From Kryptolebias marmoratus (lineage: Eukaryota; Chordata; Actinopteri; Cyprinodontiformes; Rivulidae), in assembly GCF_001649575.2 (NCBI RefSeq), contig NC_051434.1, positions 19,477,848-19,541,847 of the forward strand: a stretch of DNA of 64,000 bases, read 5' to 3'. Under the pieces are notes generated by a model. It was not told the origin of the DNA and did no database searches. It worked only from the letters and a program-made list of their open reading frames with translations. Numbering within the stretch: the first letter of the stretch is position 1; each line of letters opens with the position of its first letter. The position numbers were made by a program, and so were the translations under genes. This document shows, one piece after another, positions 1-10,690 of the stretch.

Positions 1-737
1 GTGACCGGGTGATCTGGAGGTGAAGGTGGCTCTGAAGAGACTGAAGATGCTACAGGCGGGTCAGGAGATGGGGATGAAGGCACTGCAGGTGGAACTGTGA
101 TATCTGACTGGCAATAAGTGGGTGAATTAATTAACTGTCCTTTTAACTTAGAAACTGTTGTGAAGATGTTAGAGTAGTGGGCCAGACTGAGGAGACCAGG
201 ATGAGACAAGAGGATTTTATCAATGATATTGGAAGTGACTAGATTGTGTTTGGGGTCTGTGCTGGTGGCAGTTGAGGTGAGCAGTCTATTTATTTGTGAA
301 GAAATGTCCAAAAGTTCGGTGGGTGGAAGTCCGGAGGCTGTAATATTGGCGACAAAGTGGCTCATGTCAGGAGAAACCAAGAAGTGGGCTGAAGAAGCTG
401 TGGGTGTGTTGCTGTCGACCAAACTCTCGGAGGTAGGAGGAGAGGCGACAGTCCGTCCCACCGGAGTAGACGTGGTGGCAACAGTCCGTCCCATCGGAGA
501 GGCTGTGGTGAGAGCAGACCGTCTCACCGGAGAAGCTGTGATGGTTGCCGTGGCCGGTGCTCTTTTCCGGCGACGGCTGCCACGGATCCGGGGAAGAATC
601 ACCGCAGGAGACCAAGGTTCCTCCAGGCAGGCGAGCGGGTGCTCCTCCCGTAACTCGGCCAGGATCTTGACTTTGTCCCAAGGAGTGAGGGTTACGCCGA
701 CAGGGGAGTCTGCAGGATTCAATTTTGGCTGGTCCAT
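1..737 (-). CDS. gag-like N-terminal open frame of an LTR-type retroelement (runs off the window)
   Basis: An ATG at 737-735 on the minus strand opens about 245 codons with no stop before the window edge, so the protein is partial. It begins MDQPKLNPADSPVG and continues with a short charged helix-like stretch (WDKVKILAELREEHP). A basic patch (RGSRRRK) follows, then a low-complexity Ser/Thr/Pro region with imperfect repeats around S-P-x-G-R-T-V, and a Pro/Ser-rich end. The ATG lies just after an LTR-like sequence (738-1225), which is the usual layout of a fish Ty3/gypsy-type element. The gag assignment rests on this position and on composition, because I see no zinc knuckle or protease. The element is antisense to nothing: it lies in the same orientation as thsd7a, inside an intron. 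It could instead belong to another retroelement class. Confidence 0.5.
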   Translation of the reverse strand, partial: MDQPKLNPADSPVGVTLTPWDKVKILAELREEHPLACLEEPWSPAVILPRIRGSRRRKRAPATATITASPVRRSALTTASPMGRTVATTSTPVGRTVASPPTSESLVDSNTPTASSAHFLVSPDMSHFVANITASGLPPTELLDISSQINRLLTSTATSTDPKHNLVTSNIIDKILLSHPGLLSLAHYSNIFTTVSKLKGQLINSPTYCQSDITVPPAVPSSPSPDPPVASSVSSEPPSPPDHPV

Positions 738-1225
738 TCTGTCAGGAGACGATGGCGAACCCAGAACGCAGACTCATAATCAGAGGAACGAAAACTAATT
801 TATTAAACTAAAGAAACAAAATGAAAACAAACAGCTGACGTGGCAGCAAAACAAAAAGACAAACGGAACATGGACATGGAGCAACAAAACCAGGAACAGA
901 CGTCAAGACAACAGGCAAAACAATGACAATGGACCAGCGGAGTACAGACAGAAATGACCGGGTTTTAAAGTGCTAAGGATAATCAGGTAAGTGAAGACAG
1001 GTGACATGATTAGCAGGCTTTGACAGGTGTAAGTGGGCGTGGCAGGAATGCAGAGAGAGAAATAGACTGAGGAGGAATGAGAAAGTGAAAAAACAAGAAA
1101 ACAGAAACTAAACACAAACCAATAAACTAAAACAGAAATAAAACAAAACACAGGAAAAAAAACCAAATCACCACAAACAGTAGATTTAGAAGTAAGTGCA
1201 GGAATAAATAGCAAGATTAGTTTCC
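738..1225 (-). mobile_element. LTR-like sequence preceding the gag-like frame
   Basis: Read on the minus strand this stretch is T-rich. It has a TATA-like box (the complement of gggttttaaag at about 959-969), a tract around GTTTTGCTGCCACGTCAGC, and a TTTAATAAATTAG poly(A)-signal-like stretch near 795-810. It ends TCCTGACAG just before ATGGACCAGCC. The 'GCTGCCACxTCAGC ... TTATTAAA' signature recurs at about 6500-6540 and 44390-44430, so it is a dispersed family. The family name is inferred. The outer boundary near 1225 is uncertain. Confidence 0.45.
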
Positions 1226-2404
1226 ATACTCAGCATGGGGGCTGGAAGGGCTTGCCTGAATAATACTGCTCTGCTGCCAGAATAATGCCACTGTTGTGTT
1301 GAATAAATAAACAGATAATTCATGCTCCCTGCAGATGCCCCCAGGGAAGGAAAAAGAACCAGATGCTTAAAACAGTTGGCAAGCTGCTCATCAGCCTATC
1401 AGCAAACACCTCTACCAGACACCAGCAACAGCACACCAACCCTGGGACCAAATGGCAAAATGAACAAGATGCAAAGAAAGCCTGCAGATCAAAGACGCTC
1501 CTCCTTTTGTACTAACGACCAAAAGCCGCTAAAAGCATCTTTAAAATTTTCCATTGCTTTCATACAAGAATATAGGTTTTAAAACAATATCCATTGTAAA
1601 CAAACAATTATGTATTATATCACTATCACCACTTCATGTACAATAAAAATTAGGCTTCAACAAAGATAGCACCAGACTATATTAAAACTAGCCATGTTAG
1701 ACAAAATCCAAAAGAAATTCACAACATAATAAAAGACAATATTTTTAAAAAGCACAATAACTGATAAGTAACAATTTAAAAATAATCAATAATTAACATA
1801 TCTTAACACTGTCCCTTTGTACTTCAAACTTCAAAAGCAAAAAACAGGAAACAAGGCAGAATTAATAAACACCAATTTTTAGAGAATTTCATGCTGTTAA
1901 AAAAACACGAATGGTGCAGAGATGAATTGCATTGCAACTCTACAATGTAGATGATTTGATAATTACTGCCTCAGGCCCTCTTCACACTGGATGACAACCC
2001 GGCTGCAAAGGTCAAAAAAAAAAAAACTTTTTTGTGAGTACTAGAGCAGTGTCATGATTCTTTTCAGACTGAGAAGAATTTCTAAATCTGTCTTGATCCA
2101 GCCACATTCCAATCGGTTGTGGAGAACATAGTGGGGTCATCATCCTGCTCGAAGGGTGTCTGACCAGACACAAAACTTTGCATTGTTTTTGGGTCTGGAA
2201 ATCCTTGAACTATCTTGCAGTTTGCACTTCAGTCAAAAGTGTGAAGTTCTCCAACTCTTCTGGTCTGATTTTGCTGAGTAGTAAAAAAGGTAATTTGAAA
2301 ATACGTAGCTTGAAGTTAAGTCCATGTGAGAACAGAGGTATTAGGTAAGTTGTACATCTGAATGTCTCAATTATATACATTACATTATATCTGTATGTAA
2401 TGAA
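1226..2404. other. AT-rich intronic stretch of thsd7a
   Basis: No coding signal is supported here. The stretch at 1972-2270 starts CAGGCCCTCTTCACACTGG. This resembles the complement of the end of another sequence at about 29900-30030 (AGTGTGAACGGGGCCTAAAG), so it may be a hAT-type MITE remnant. The rest is AT-rich with short homopolymers. Confidence 0.4.
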
Positions 2405-2447
2405 ATAAGAAAGATAAGAAAGTAAGATAAGAAAGTAAGATAAGAAA
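2405..2447 (-). repeat. 13-bp tandem repeat just downstream of a thsd7a splice donor
   Basis: On the plus strand the motif agaaagtaagata is repeated about three times. In the transcript this gives U/C-rich TTTCTTATCTTAC units starting about six bases after the GT of the exon at 2454-2694. Confidence 0.7.
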
Positions 2448-2453
2448 TCTTAC

Positions 2454-2694
2454 TTTTTGGGAGGAACCTGGCCCACATTGACGCGGACACAGATGACTTT
2501 GCGAGTCTGCATTCCCACTGAGCAAGATACGTCATCGCCACGTATTCGGCCCACAGAGGCATTGGTGGATGGGATGGAGGAATCCTCTATGCACTGACCC
2601 CAGGAGCCAGTTTGCCAATGGTACACAGTGCAAGGATGGTCATTGCAGTTCCTGACTTCTTGCAGTGTGCTGATGTTGGGACATTGGACTCCTC
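2454..2694 (-). CDS. thsd7a: thsd7a exon (seventh visible, most 3'), TSP1 modules
   Basis: The acceptor is ttcctcag at 2695 and onward; the donor is GTAAGA at 2453-2448. The exon enters in phase 1 and leaves in phase 2, and its 241 bases fit the flanking frame. It encodes GVQCPNISTLQEVRNCNDHPC, then the start of the next TSP1 module (VYHWQTGSWGQCIED) and CSVGMQTRKVICVRVNVGQ. These match the corresponding part of vertebrate THSD7A from memory, which has near-identical HWQTGPWGQCIED and GMQTRKVICVRVNVGQV motifs. NIS and NAS are possible N-glycosylation sites. THSD7A is a type I membrane glycoprotein of endothelium and podocytes, with its TSP1 repeats outside the cell. The next exon is not visible in 1-2453. 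Confidence 0.93.
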
Positions 2695-5531
2695 CTGAGG
2701 AACAATGGAAAAGTGTCACTGTGAAGTACTGACAAACATATAGTTTCAGATCTGGCACGAGAGATTGATATAAAAGGGTTAAAGACATGAGATCAAAGGA
2801 GAGTTTGAAACAACAGTTCATATTTTCATGAATATGAATTTTCATTCATATTTTAATTTCCTGCGTTCTATGAGTAGATCCATTTACAAGAGTAAACTAT
2901 AAAAAGAAGTGTTTGTGGGGAACAAAACCAGACTTAAATCTCCTGAACCTAGAACAAGTAGAACTCGCAAATAAACCATGTGGGAATTATCTTATTATAA
3001 CCTTATTACTCTGTTTCCATTTTCCGTGTATAGCATGGTGTAAAAAGGTTGGTGTCAAAACTACTAAAGTTTTCTGTCATACTGTTCCCATGGTTTAAAT
3101 ACATAAAAACAAGATAACAGGGGGTATTTATTTTTTTCATTTGGCAAATAACCATGTCAGTCATAGCTTGTCTACCATAGAGCAACACCTGTTTTCAAGG
3201 CAACACTGTTTTAAAACAAACATTTGCAACAACCTACAAGACTACTAGCATGTTAGCAGGTGAAAGGTATACACCCTACTGCAGGCTAAGGAGGTTATTA
3301 ATCCAGCTAATTATTAACTAACATTGACTTGTGATGCTCTAATGTTACTTCACAAAGAGCAGAGAATTAATATTCTACACAATAAACTCAATTATTTTAG
3401 AATTATAAATAAATTGATGTGGTGCTAACATTTAGTTTAATCTGCCACTTGCATATTTCTTGTGGAGTTGATAAGAAAAGATGAAAAGTTTTTTTTGTTT
3501 GTTGGTTTCTTTTTGACTATGTGCCAAAACCCTTTTTTTCTGTAAAGAAAAAAAATCTTTAAAAATTAGTCTCAATACTTGTCATAAAAATTTTAAAACT
3601 TAGCTTTGTTCTTAACATTTTTATTTACAATTATATTTATCACAAGTTAATTTAAAATCTGTACCGGAGTCCAGGAAATAGCTAACAATGTTATACCTAT
3701 AACAAAATAATATTAAGCAGTACATGATATTATTTAGGCAGCAGCAGTAATAATATTTTCAATAAATTATATTTAAAAATTGTGTTTTTTAAATGTTTGC
3801 TTTTCTTTTAAAATTACATGAAACTGCAGGATTTCTTGCTCAGTGTTATCATGTCATTGAAATTTCCTATAAATGGTCATCTCTGGTTTATCTTTCTGTA
3901 TGCAGGAACTTTACAATATGATACTGCAGCAAAGTCTCTGCTCTAAATATAAAAAAGTCAATAAGTAGTAAAAAGCCTGTGTCGTGTTCTGACACTGACA
4001 GCAACCTGAACCCATATGGACGAAGCCGGAGTCATTTCCTGGTAGCTTAATTGGTCGTTCTTTACCCAAGAGACCCTCTTCTGTAGACAGACCCTACTTG
4101 CTCCGCTTGGGTTTGAGAGTCTTAAACATTAAATCTTAAATGATAGTTGACTGTTTTTGTTGTTGTTGTTGTTTTCTGGTACTCTAGAAGTATTTTGTCA
4201 GACCAGCAGTTTGCTACAAAAAAAAATTCTACTTTCTTCTACCCAAACGTATGGAGACTACTTGTACAAACTACATCAGCAAAAGTCACAGCTATTTCCT
4301 AAGAACATCAAAAATGAATATACCGAATGTTGGCTGAATCTGTGACAGCAATGTAGGACCTTGAAGAGGAGTAAAGAAAACACCAATCTGTGTATAATTT
4401 TTATAGCTAGTATTTTTTACAATAAAGTGAGGCTTGAATTAACTTCTTACCCTGCATAACTGTAACCCATGCCACAACTTTAGCAGTTACTGCACAAGAA
4501 GACAGAACAGTAATGCAGATGAAGGAGGAACAAAAGGGATGTTTAAGTTCTGAAGGACTTTTAGTAAAAAAAACAAACATGTTCTTATTAATGCATTTAT
4601 GCATTTTAGCCAAGGTTTTGAACCAGTCCTCAATTGTTCTGCATGAGTGAGCAAGGATTGATTACTTAAACCAACCTAAAAGCAGATTGTAGGGCAAGCG
4701 ATGCATTGAGAGCAGAGTGAAACAGTAGAATCAAGTCTGGACATGTGCTTGTTTTCCTAATGTTTCCTTATAGAATTTAAAAGCTTTCCTCTAAATTCCT
4801 GTTTTGTTTTGTTTTTTACATATACCCTGGCTTCAAAAAGTATTCACAGCCTCTTACTGTTTGTCATTACCTCCGCCAAGGAGGTTATGTTTTTGATAGT
4901 ATCTGTCTGTCTGTGCACAAGATCCCTCAAATTTTCATGACATTTTCAGAAAACAATAATAAGGAAAAAGTGATTACCCTCCACAGCATGGTGCTGCTAC
5001 CACCATGCTTCCATGTGAGGATGGCATAGGGTAGCTATAATGTTTAGAACTGAGGCCAAACAGTTTCATCAGGCACAAAAATCAACTTTTATCTCATGGC
5101 ATTTGATGCTTTTTTTCGACTCCTCACCATTGTGCACAAGACAGCTTGGTTTAAATAAATGGCCGTTGTTCAGTCAAGCAGAATAGATGAAGAATAACAC
5201 TGTGGAAATAGATGCATGATACTGTGGCCCATCAGTGTTCATTGACTGGTTTTCAGATTTACCATAATTTTTTACGTAAAACAACCAACAGGACTTTCAA
5301 TTGGGTCACTGTGATACTACACAAATGTCCCATTTGATTGTAAAAGCAGTTACTGATGTTTGTGTAAATCTCTTTTGGGGTCATGGTCAATATCATTGAT
5401 CTTATCAGGTAGCGCTGAACTGCTCATTAGCTCAATGGTTCCCATCAATCATTCTAAGTATATCTGTTTAATTTAATTAATGTGCCTCATGATTGCTTTG
5501 TTCCCGTGGTGCACGGCATGGGATTTCCCAC
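2695..5531 (-). other. thsd7a intron (2.8 kb)
   Basis: This is an AT-rich intron between the exons at 5532-5726 and 2454-2694. I see no gene in 2695-4827. A decayed Tc1-like fragment occupies about 4828-5170. Confidence 0.85.
4828..5170 (-). mobile_element. decayed Tc1/mariner-like fragment with a second repeat inside it
   Basis: It starts with a TIR-like 'accctggcttcaaaaagtattcacagcc'-type end (4827 onward). It contains antisense transposase-like sequence (ccacagcatggtgctgctac at 4982) and 'gaggccaaacagtttcatcag' near 5050, phrases common in fish Tc1 elements. At about 4868-4975 it carries a piece of the dispersed CCTCCGCCAAGGAGG repeat. It has no open frame. The family call is from memory. 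Confidence 0.45.
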
Positions 5532-5726
5532 CTTCTCCTGCATTATACGCTAGGATGGAGCGAACCCGGGTCTGCTTGCCCTCTGTGTTTTTCCCAGAGC
5601 AGGTATGAGAACAGAGGGACCAGGAAGTCCAGGGGCTCAGTGCACAGTCCTTGGGGCAAGGCACCTCACAGATGGTGGGCATAGGAAGGATGGCATCACG
5701 GCAAAGTTGTTTTTCCACAGTTTCAC
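5532..5726 (-). CDS. thsd7a: thsd7a exon (sixth visible), TSP1 module
   Basis: The acceptor is tttttttcattcag before 5726; the donor is GTGGGA at 5531-5526. The exon is 195 bases and symmetrical phase 1-1. It encodes GETVEKQLCRDAILPMP, then EVPCPKDCALSPWTSWSLCS and HTCSGKNTEGKQTRVRSILAY. The WTSW motif is the C-mannosylation signature W-x-x-W of TSP1 domains, and CSHTCSGK is the module core. It matches THSD7A (QLCRDAIFP, CSHTCSGKTTEGKQ) rather than THSD7B as I recall them. Because it is symmetrical, skipping it would keep the frame. Confidence 0.93.
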
Positions 5727-6499
5727 CTGAATGAAAAAAAGGCAAATTTAGAATATTAATAACCAAAATTCTTGTCAATAATCACTATTTAAGACATGAC
5801 TAACATACTATGCACAGGGTAAAATCTGTCTGTGTGTTACTAATTTTGCTGAGTTTTTGATGGTTTGACAGCAACAGCAGTCTCTTAGATTTAGAAGATG
5901 GTAAGAATCACAGCTGAGAAGTAATTGACAGAAGAGTGTACTACAGTGTATTTGAGTCAATCAAAAGAAAAAAAGATTTGATGTATTATGTAATAAATTT
6001 AGGTCAAAATGTTCAGTATAAAGTCAAATTTTTTCAAAACTAAATTTGAAATGTTAACAATCAAAATCAAAGTAGTTTTTCAAGAATAAAGTAAAAATGA
6101 CAAGAATAAAGTTATTGTTGGATTAACAGAGGAATCCAAATCCAAACCATTATTAAAGCAAAGGACAGTAACACACGTGTTTTGCATAAATAGTGACTTT
6201 ATACGTCGGTAGATTTTATTCATAAGGATTCTTTTACCACAAATATCATAACTTATGTCTACAGGTGAAAACAACCTGTAAATAACTTCTCTGTATGTTT
6301 TGTTACGTACAACTGGGTCAAGCTGTTAGGCATACACTCTTTCCAAATATCATTCAAATGTTACCAATATTTTGAGCTTCATTCTGATTCTCAAGTACTG
6401 CACAATGATTTCACATCAAATGTCTAAATTAATAACTGTTCCACTGATTTCACTTCCAAAAAAGACACAAATCGGGGAAAAAATAAAAAAATATATATA

Positions 6500-6925
6500 T
6501 ATATATAGGCTGATGTGGCAGCAAAAAAACTCACAAAAAACACTGAGGATCGCAGGAAGACACAAGGAGGAGACCTGAATGTAGCATGAATTCAACAATG
6601 AGTTCAACGGAACAAAATCTATAGGCTGGGGCTGATGAGGAAGTTGGACACAAGTGACTGACTACAAACCAGAAGCAGGTGTAGATGGGTGTGGCGGACT
6701 GACATGGAAAAGTACTGACTGAGGGAGAGGGTGGCCGATAACACAGGGAGGCACAGGAGGCAACACTGAAGAAGAATCACAACTAAAACACAGGGAACAG
6801 AACTGAACACAAGAATGAAAACACAACTACAGAAACACATGAGAACAGATCTACTAGAGAACCGCAGAATCCATAGAAGTACAGATCTTGTACAGCAGAA
6901 CATAATCATAAAACCTAACACAAAA
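6500..6925 (-). mobile_element. LTR fragment, same family as 738-1225
   Basis: On the minus strand it carries GCTGCCACATCAGCC at its end (6509-6523), followed by an (AT)n stretch that interrupts it. Upstream it has the pyrimidine-rich body with CGCCACACCCATCTACACCTG (around 6680-6700). It has no associated internal region and directly abuts the endonuclease fragment at about 6926, so it is probably a solo or truncated LTR in a nested insertion. Confidence 0.45.
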
Positions 6926-7078
6926 GAGACCAAACAACCTCTCCACAGACGCATGGCTCAACACAGGAGAGCCACCTCTTCTGGACAGGACTCAGCTGTC
7001 CACCTACACCTCAAGGATAAGGGACACTCCTTTGAGGACCAAAATGTTCATATTTTGGACCGAGAAGACAGATGGTTC
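6926..7078 (+). pseudogene. fragment of a retroelement GIY-YIG-type endonuclease, cut by an assembly gap
   Basis: The plus frame reads ETKQPLHRRMAQHRRATSSG, then DSAVHLHLKDKGHSFED and HILDREDRWF, and runs into the gap at 7079. This is the familiar R-x-x-x-H block of the GIY-YIG endonuclease domain repeated in fish genomes, carried by Penelope-like or related retroelements. The N-terminal GIY...YIG strand is missing because the LTR fragment begins immediately upstream. The frame appears extended upstream and across the gap only by chance. I assign the domain from memory, with no search. Confidence 0.6.
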
Positions 7079-7388
7079 NNNNNNNNNNNNNNNNNNNNNN
7101 NNNNNNNNNNNNNNNNNNNNNNNNNNNNNNNNNNNNNNNNNNNNNNNNNNNNNNNNNNNNNNNNNNNNNNNNNNNNNNNNNNNNNNNNNNNNNNNNNNNN
7201 NNNNNNNNNNNNNNNNNNNNNNNNNNNNNNNNNNNNNNNNNNNNNNNNNNNNNNNNNNNNNNNNNNNNNNNNNNNNNNNNNNNNNNNNNNNNNNNNNNNN
7301 NNNNNNNNNNNNNNNNNNNNNNNNNNNNNNNNNNNNNNNNNNNNNNNNNNNNNNNNNNNNNNNNNNNNNNNNNNNNNNNNNNNNNNNN
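7079..7388. other. assembly gap (310 N)
   Basis: A run of N. The sequence on the left is a retroelement endonuclease fragment, so the gap is probably repeat-related. Confidence 1.
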
Positions 7389-7539
7389 GAAACGTCTTCA
7401 GCTACAGAATAGAAGTCCAGTTGTTTTTGTTTTTTTAACTTTTTTTGAATTTACCATGGCCTGGATGACTGAGAATCTACACCAGCATACTAACACAAAA
7501 GATTACAAAAAACATAACTCAAACAATACAGATCCTGAC

Positions 7540-8000
7540 ACTTTCTAGTCAACCAAGCTACTCAAAGTGCTTTACAACACAATCTGTGCCCTCATTTATT
7601 CATCCACACACACACATTCATACAGGACTCTACTACACCTCTACAAAGCTAAGCTTTTGATTACTGTTTACAATTTCCTCTCAGTTACTAACCATTTTAG
7701 CACACATTCAAAGTTTAATGGAAACATGATTAGGATAAAGTGAAACAGGTGCAGTAAAAGTGGCTCTATTGTTGGTGCAAAGTAATATCTGGGTATGTGC
7801 AAAACTGGCCGAAAGGTCATTATTTCTGAAGAAAAAGCTCTTTATTTTGAGTCTACATTATAATGTAGCAAGTAGTAAGTTTTAAAGTCTTTTTCTTTTT
7901 TAAGCAAAACTTCTGTTTGCCTGTAAATGGGAAGCACAAACACAGCAGAACATTTTCACTTTTAAAATGATCTAGTGCAGTGTGGACAAGGCTTAAAGGA
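7540..8000 (-). repeat. MITE-like dispersed repeats
   Basis: The segment at about 7547-7620 (tcaaagtgctttacaacacaatctgtgcc) is the inverse of 10235-10320 (aaagtgctttgagtggcc ... aagtacagtccatttgcc), a common fish short repeat. The following segment (7680-7850) shares words with about 34050-34360 and 22970-23190 (tagcacacat...aaagtttaatgg...gctc.att.ttgtt). Confidence 0.5.
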
Positions 8001-8585
8001 ACACAAAAGTCTAACATATTACTAAAGCCCTGTAGAATAAGCATGATTTAAAGCCTTATTGTACAGCACAGACTGCCCTTAACAGATTACCTTAGTGAGG
8101 TTTTGTTTCTTTAAGGATTTTTCTCTTTAAAAGCAGTAGGGTCTCTGAGTTGCTGAAATGTTCCGTATTGATTGTCTGAAAGCTGTCTTCTTTCTCTCTA
8201 CTCTCTTCATTACATTGAATCGTAACTCATCCTTTCAATGAAAAGCTGTATGTGTGAAAAGCTCATTGTGAATGGTTGAAAGATTGACAACCAGTGAATC
8301 CAGTGACACGTCTCAGGCCCCTGGGGGAAAAAACAGATCCATTTCCATCCGAAGGAGACAACAAGAAATCAATGACAGGCCTGCTAAGAACAACTCTGAG
8401 GGATGCCATAGAATGCTGACGATGGGAGATAGATCGGGCTTTGAGAGGGTTAATCAAGGACATCCAATTCAAATATACTGGGGCAAACATTTAAGTCTGT
8501 ATGACACTGATGGTTTTCATGCCTTCTGTTTGTGGTAATGCCATTGGTTTTTGATAAGTAAACGCTCCCAGCAGTCTAGATTGGG

Positions 8586-8660
8586 GTGGCTATGGATTAG
8601 TGGTCAGAGTGGTTGTCTTCTAGCCCAAAGGTCAGCAGTTTAATCTGAACCCTCTCCAAG
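8586..8660 (+). repeat. tRNA-derived SINE head fragment
   Basis: The sequence ggattagtggtcagagtggttgtcttctagcccaaaggtcagcagttt has an A-box-like start (TAGTGGTCAGAGTGG) and a weak B box. It resembles SINE heads and not a functional tRNA, because it cannot form a full cloverleaf. Confidence 0.4.
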
Positions 8661-9540
8661 TATCTAAGTGTGTTTTCAATTTAAATTCAGCTAACAAGGA
8701 ATCAAACAAATTCAGGTATCAAAAGAAGACTTGTAACAAAATCATAAGGAAGAAAATAATATTGTTTTTGATATTACACACATCAGAAAAGGTTGATTTC
8801 TGCCTGGACATCCGGTCAGGGAAATGTACCAGATGGAAGCTTGACGTCTCCTTTACTCAAAGCTGCCACATCCGGATGAGATTACCTCACACACATTCAG
8901 AGTTAATGGGGAGGAAATGCAGACTAAATCCAAGACAACTGTGAGGAGCAGGCTGTGCTAATTTAATTTACCAATATGTCTGATTCAGTGGGGTGCAATA
9001 AACCAGAGTCCACACCTCTTAGGCTGAGTGCCTCTCACAAGATGGATGGAGAGTAAAGAGGACGGATTTGCCAGGATGAGGTCACTTTCAGCATATTTTC
9101 TTTTTTCTATAGGAACAAAAAGATTTGCCCAATTCATGGGTAAGCGGGAAAAAGACTCCAGATAAAAAAAAGTGTGGTGGAATAGAAGTGATAAATGCAT
9201 TAGAGGATTAGAGTCAGCAATCTACCAGATCTATAAGTGTTGGACCACACAGCTTGCCAAATCTATTTGAAAGAAACTGAATCTAAAAGCTATATGCATG
9301 AAGTTTTACCTTGTTTTACAGCTATTTGGTTACTTGATTGTCTGCTAATTTGAGTTCAATCTCAAAATATGTTTCTAGCTTCATAAACCTCTTAGCCAGA
9401 GAGTGACCATAAAATAAGCAATAGCTATAACAGCTATAGTAAAGATTAGGTTGTATGTCTGATCACAGCAGTTGTTGTTAAGGCCTCAGATTTTTATTGC
9501 CAGGAAGACAAAGGCAGCGTAATAATGTTTTTGACTGTGT

Positions 9541-9541
9541 C

Positions 9542-9588
<47 letters not shown>
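9541..9588 (+). repeat. (GT)n microsatellite
   Basis: A nearly pure GT repeat with a few TTT and TATG interruptions. Confidence 0.95.
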
Positions 9589-9639
9589 GGTGGAGGTGCT
9601 GTTGTTTGTCTATACTGTTAAAGAAATGCCTTGTGAAAT

Positions 9640-10080
9640 ATCACACTAAATTACTGAACAGATTTTATTAAAACTTTCATTGGTTTGACAACTACACTTA
9701 ATTAACTTTTGGACTCAACCCAATTCAAGATGGCTGCCAAAGCCAACAGCCCTTAGAAAACATTACATAACAAAATGGTTATAACTCAGCCAATTTTACT
9801 GTACAAATTTTGAGCTAATATTTGGTGTGATAGTAGTTGTGCATTGTCCCCAACACATACTTTAAGCACAACCCATCACAACATCATGCTTAAAACCACA
9901 GATTTAACTATTAAAGTCAACCCTGTTTGTTTGTTTGTTAGCAGAATATTTCATGAACTACTGGACAGTTTTCAAAGGATTTCTTCAAGGAATGCTACAT
10001 CTGTAATTCAGTCACCTATTTTTACCACTCTCTAGTTTTAAAATGTGTATTTTTCACCAAGTGCAAGCTACACTCTGAGT
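9640..10080 (+). repeat. dispersed 'catgaactactgaa...caattcaagatgg' repeat, two partial units
   Basis: It contains ttttattaaaactttcattgg, then caacccaattcaagatggctgcc, then a second partial start (gtttgttagcagaatatttc). The same words occur at 26900-27060 and in three tandem units at 59786-60450. No coding signal is present. Confidence 0.65.
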
Positions 10081-10189
10081 TACAGAAAATGTCAGCTTAC
10101 CTGAAGAGCAGGTGCATTTTTAAGTTCTTTTTGCATCCAATGTTGAAGCACTGATTAGACTCTACAGAATGATTTATTCAGGTTAGCTT

Positions 10190-10690
10190 TGTAAAGATGT
10201 AGTAGAGTGCTGAATGAATGTGTGTGTGGATGGATAAATGAGGGCACAGATTGTGTTATAAAGTGCTTTGAGTGGCCTGGTTGACTAGAAAGGCACTTTA
10301 TAAGTACAGTCCATTTGCCATGCTGCACACACTAAAAACTGCTGGGTTGTTCTGATAGCCTAGTGGCTGAGTTAAAGCTGTTGAGTCAAGGCTGGGTTGG
10401 TTTGACCAAATACTGGGTCAAAAGGTCTGACCCAGTCTTTGGGTCATAAGATGTAATAAGTAAAGGTAGGATGGAAAAAATAACTTGAAAAGAAATTCAA
10501 CCTGATTGGTTTTGGTAATAACTTTAGTTTGCAAAAAAGAGAATAGGTTTTGTTTCTTAAAATAATAAATTGGTGCTAGATAGCTGAAGCTAATAGCAGT
10601 TAGCATTAGCTACCAAGCACCAACCCAGGTTGTAATCATCCAATAACCCAGATTTGGGTTGTTCTTTTTAACTCAACTTGTTAGTAGCTC
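10190..10690 (+). repeat. short interspersed repeat followed by a 'contgggt' MITE-like element
   Basis: 10190-10325 is the plus-orientation copy of the repeat at 7547-7620. From 10329 (acactaaaaactgctgggtt) to about 10690 the sequence is rich in tgggt/acccag words in both orientations (ggtctgacccag, aacccagatttgggtt). This is as expected for a non-autonomous DNA transposon common in fish. The boundaries are approximate. Confidence 0.45.

Noticed and set aside
223..798. Plus-strand open frame of 191 residues
   Set aside because: It lies opposite the longer unbroken minus-strand gag-like frame. Composition (V/G/A-rich without motifs) marks it as an antisense shadow.
8586..8660. tRNA gene
   Set aside because: It has only partial A/B-box-like words and no cloverleaf, so it is a SINE head.
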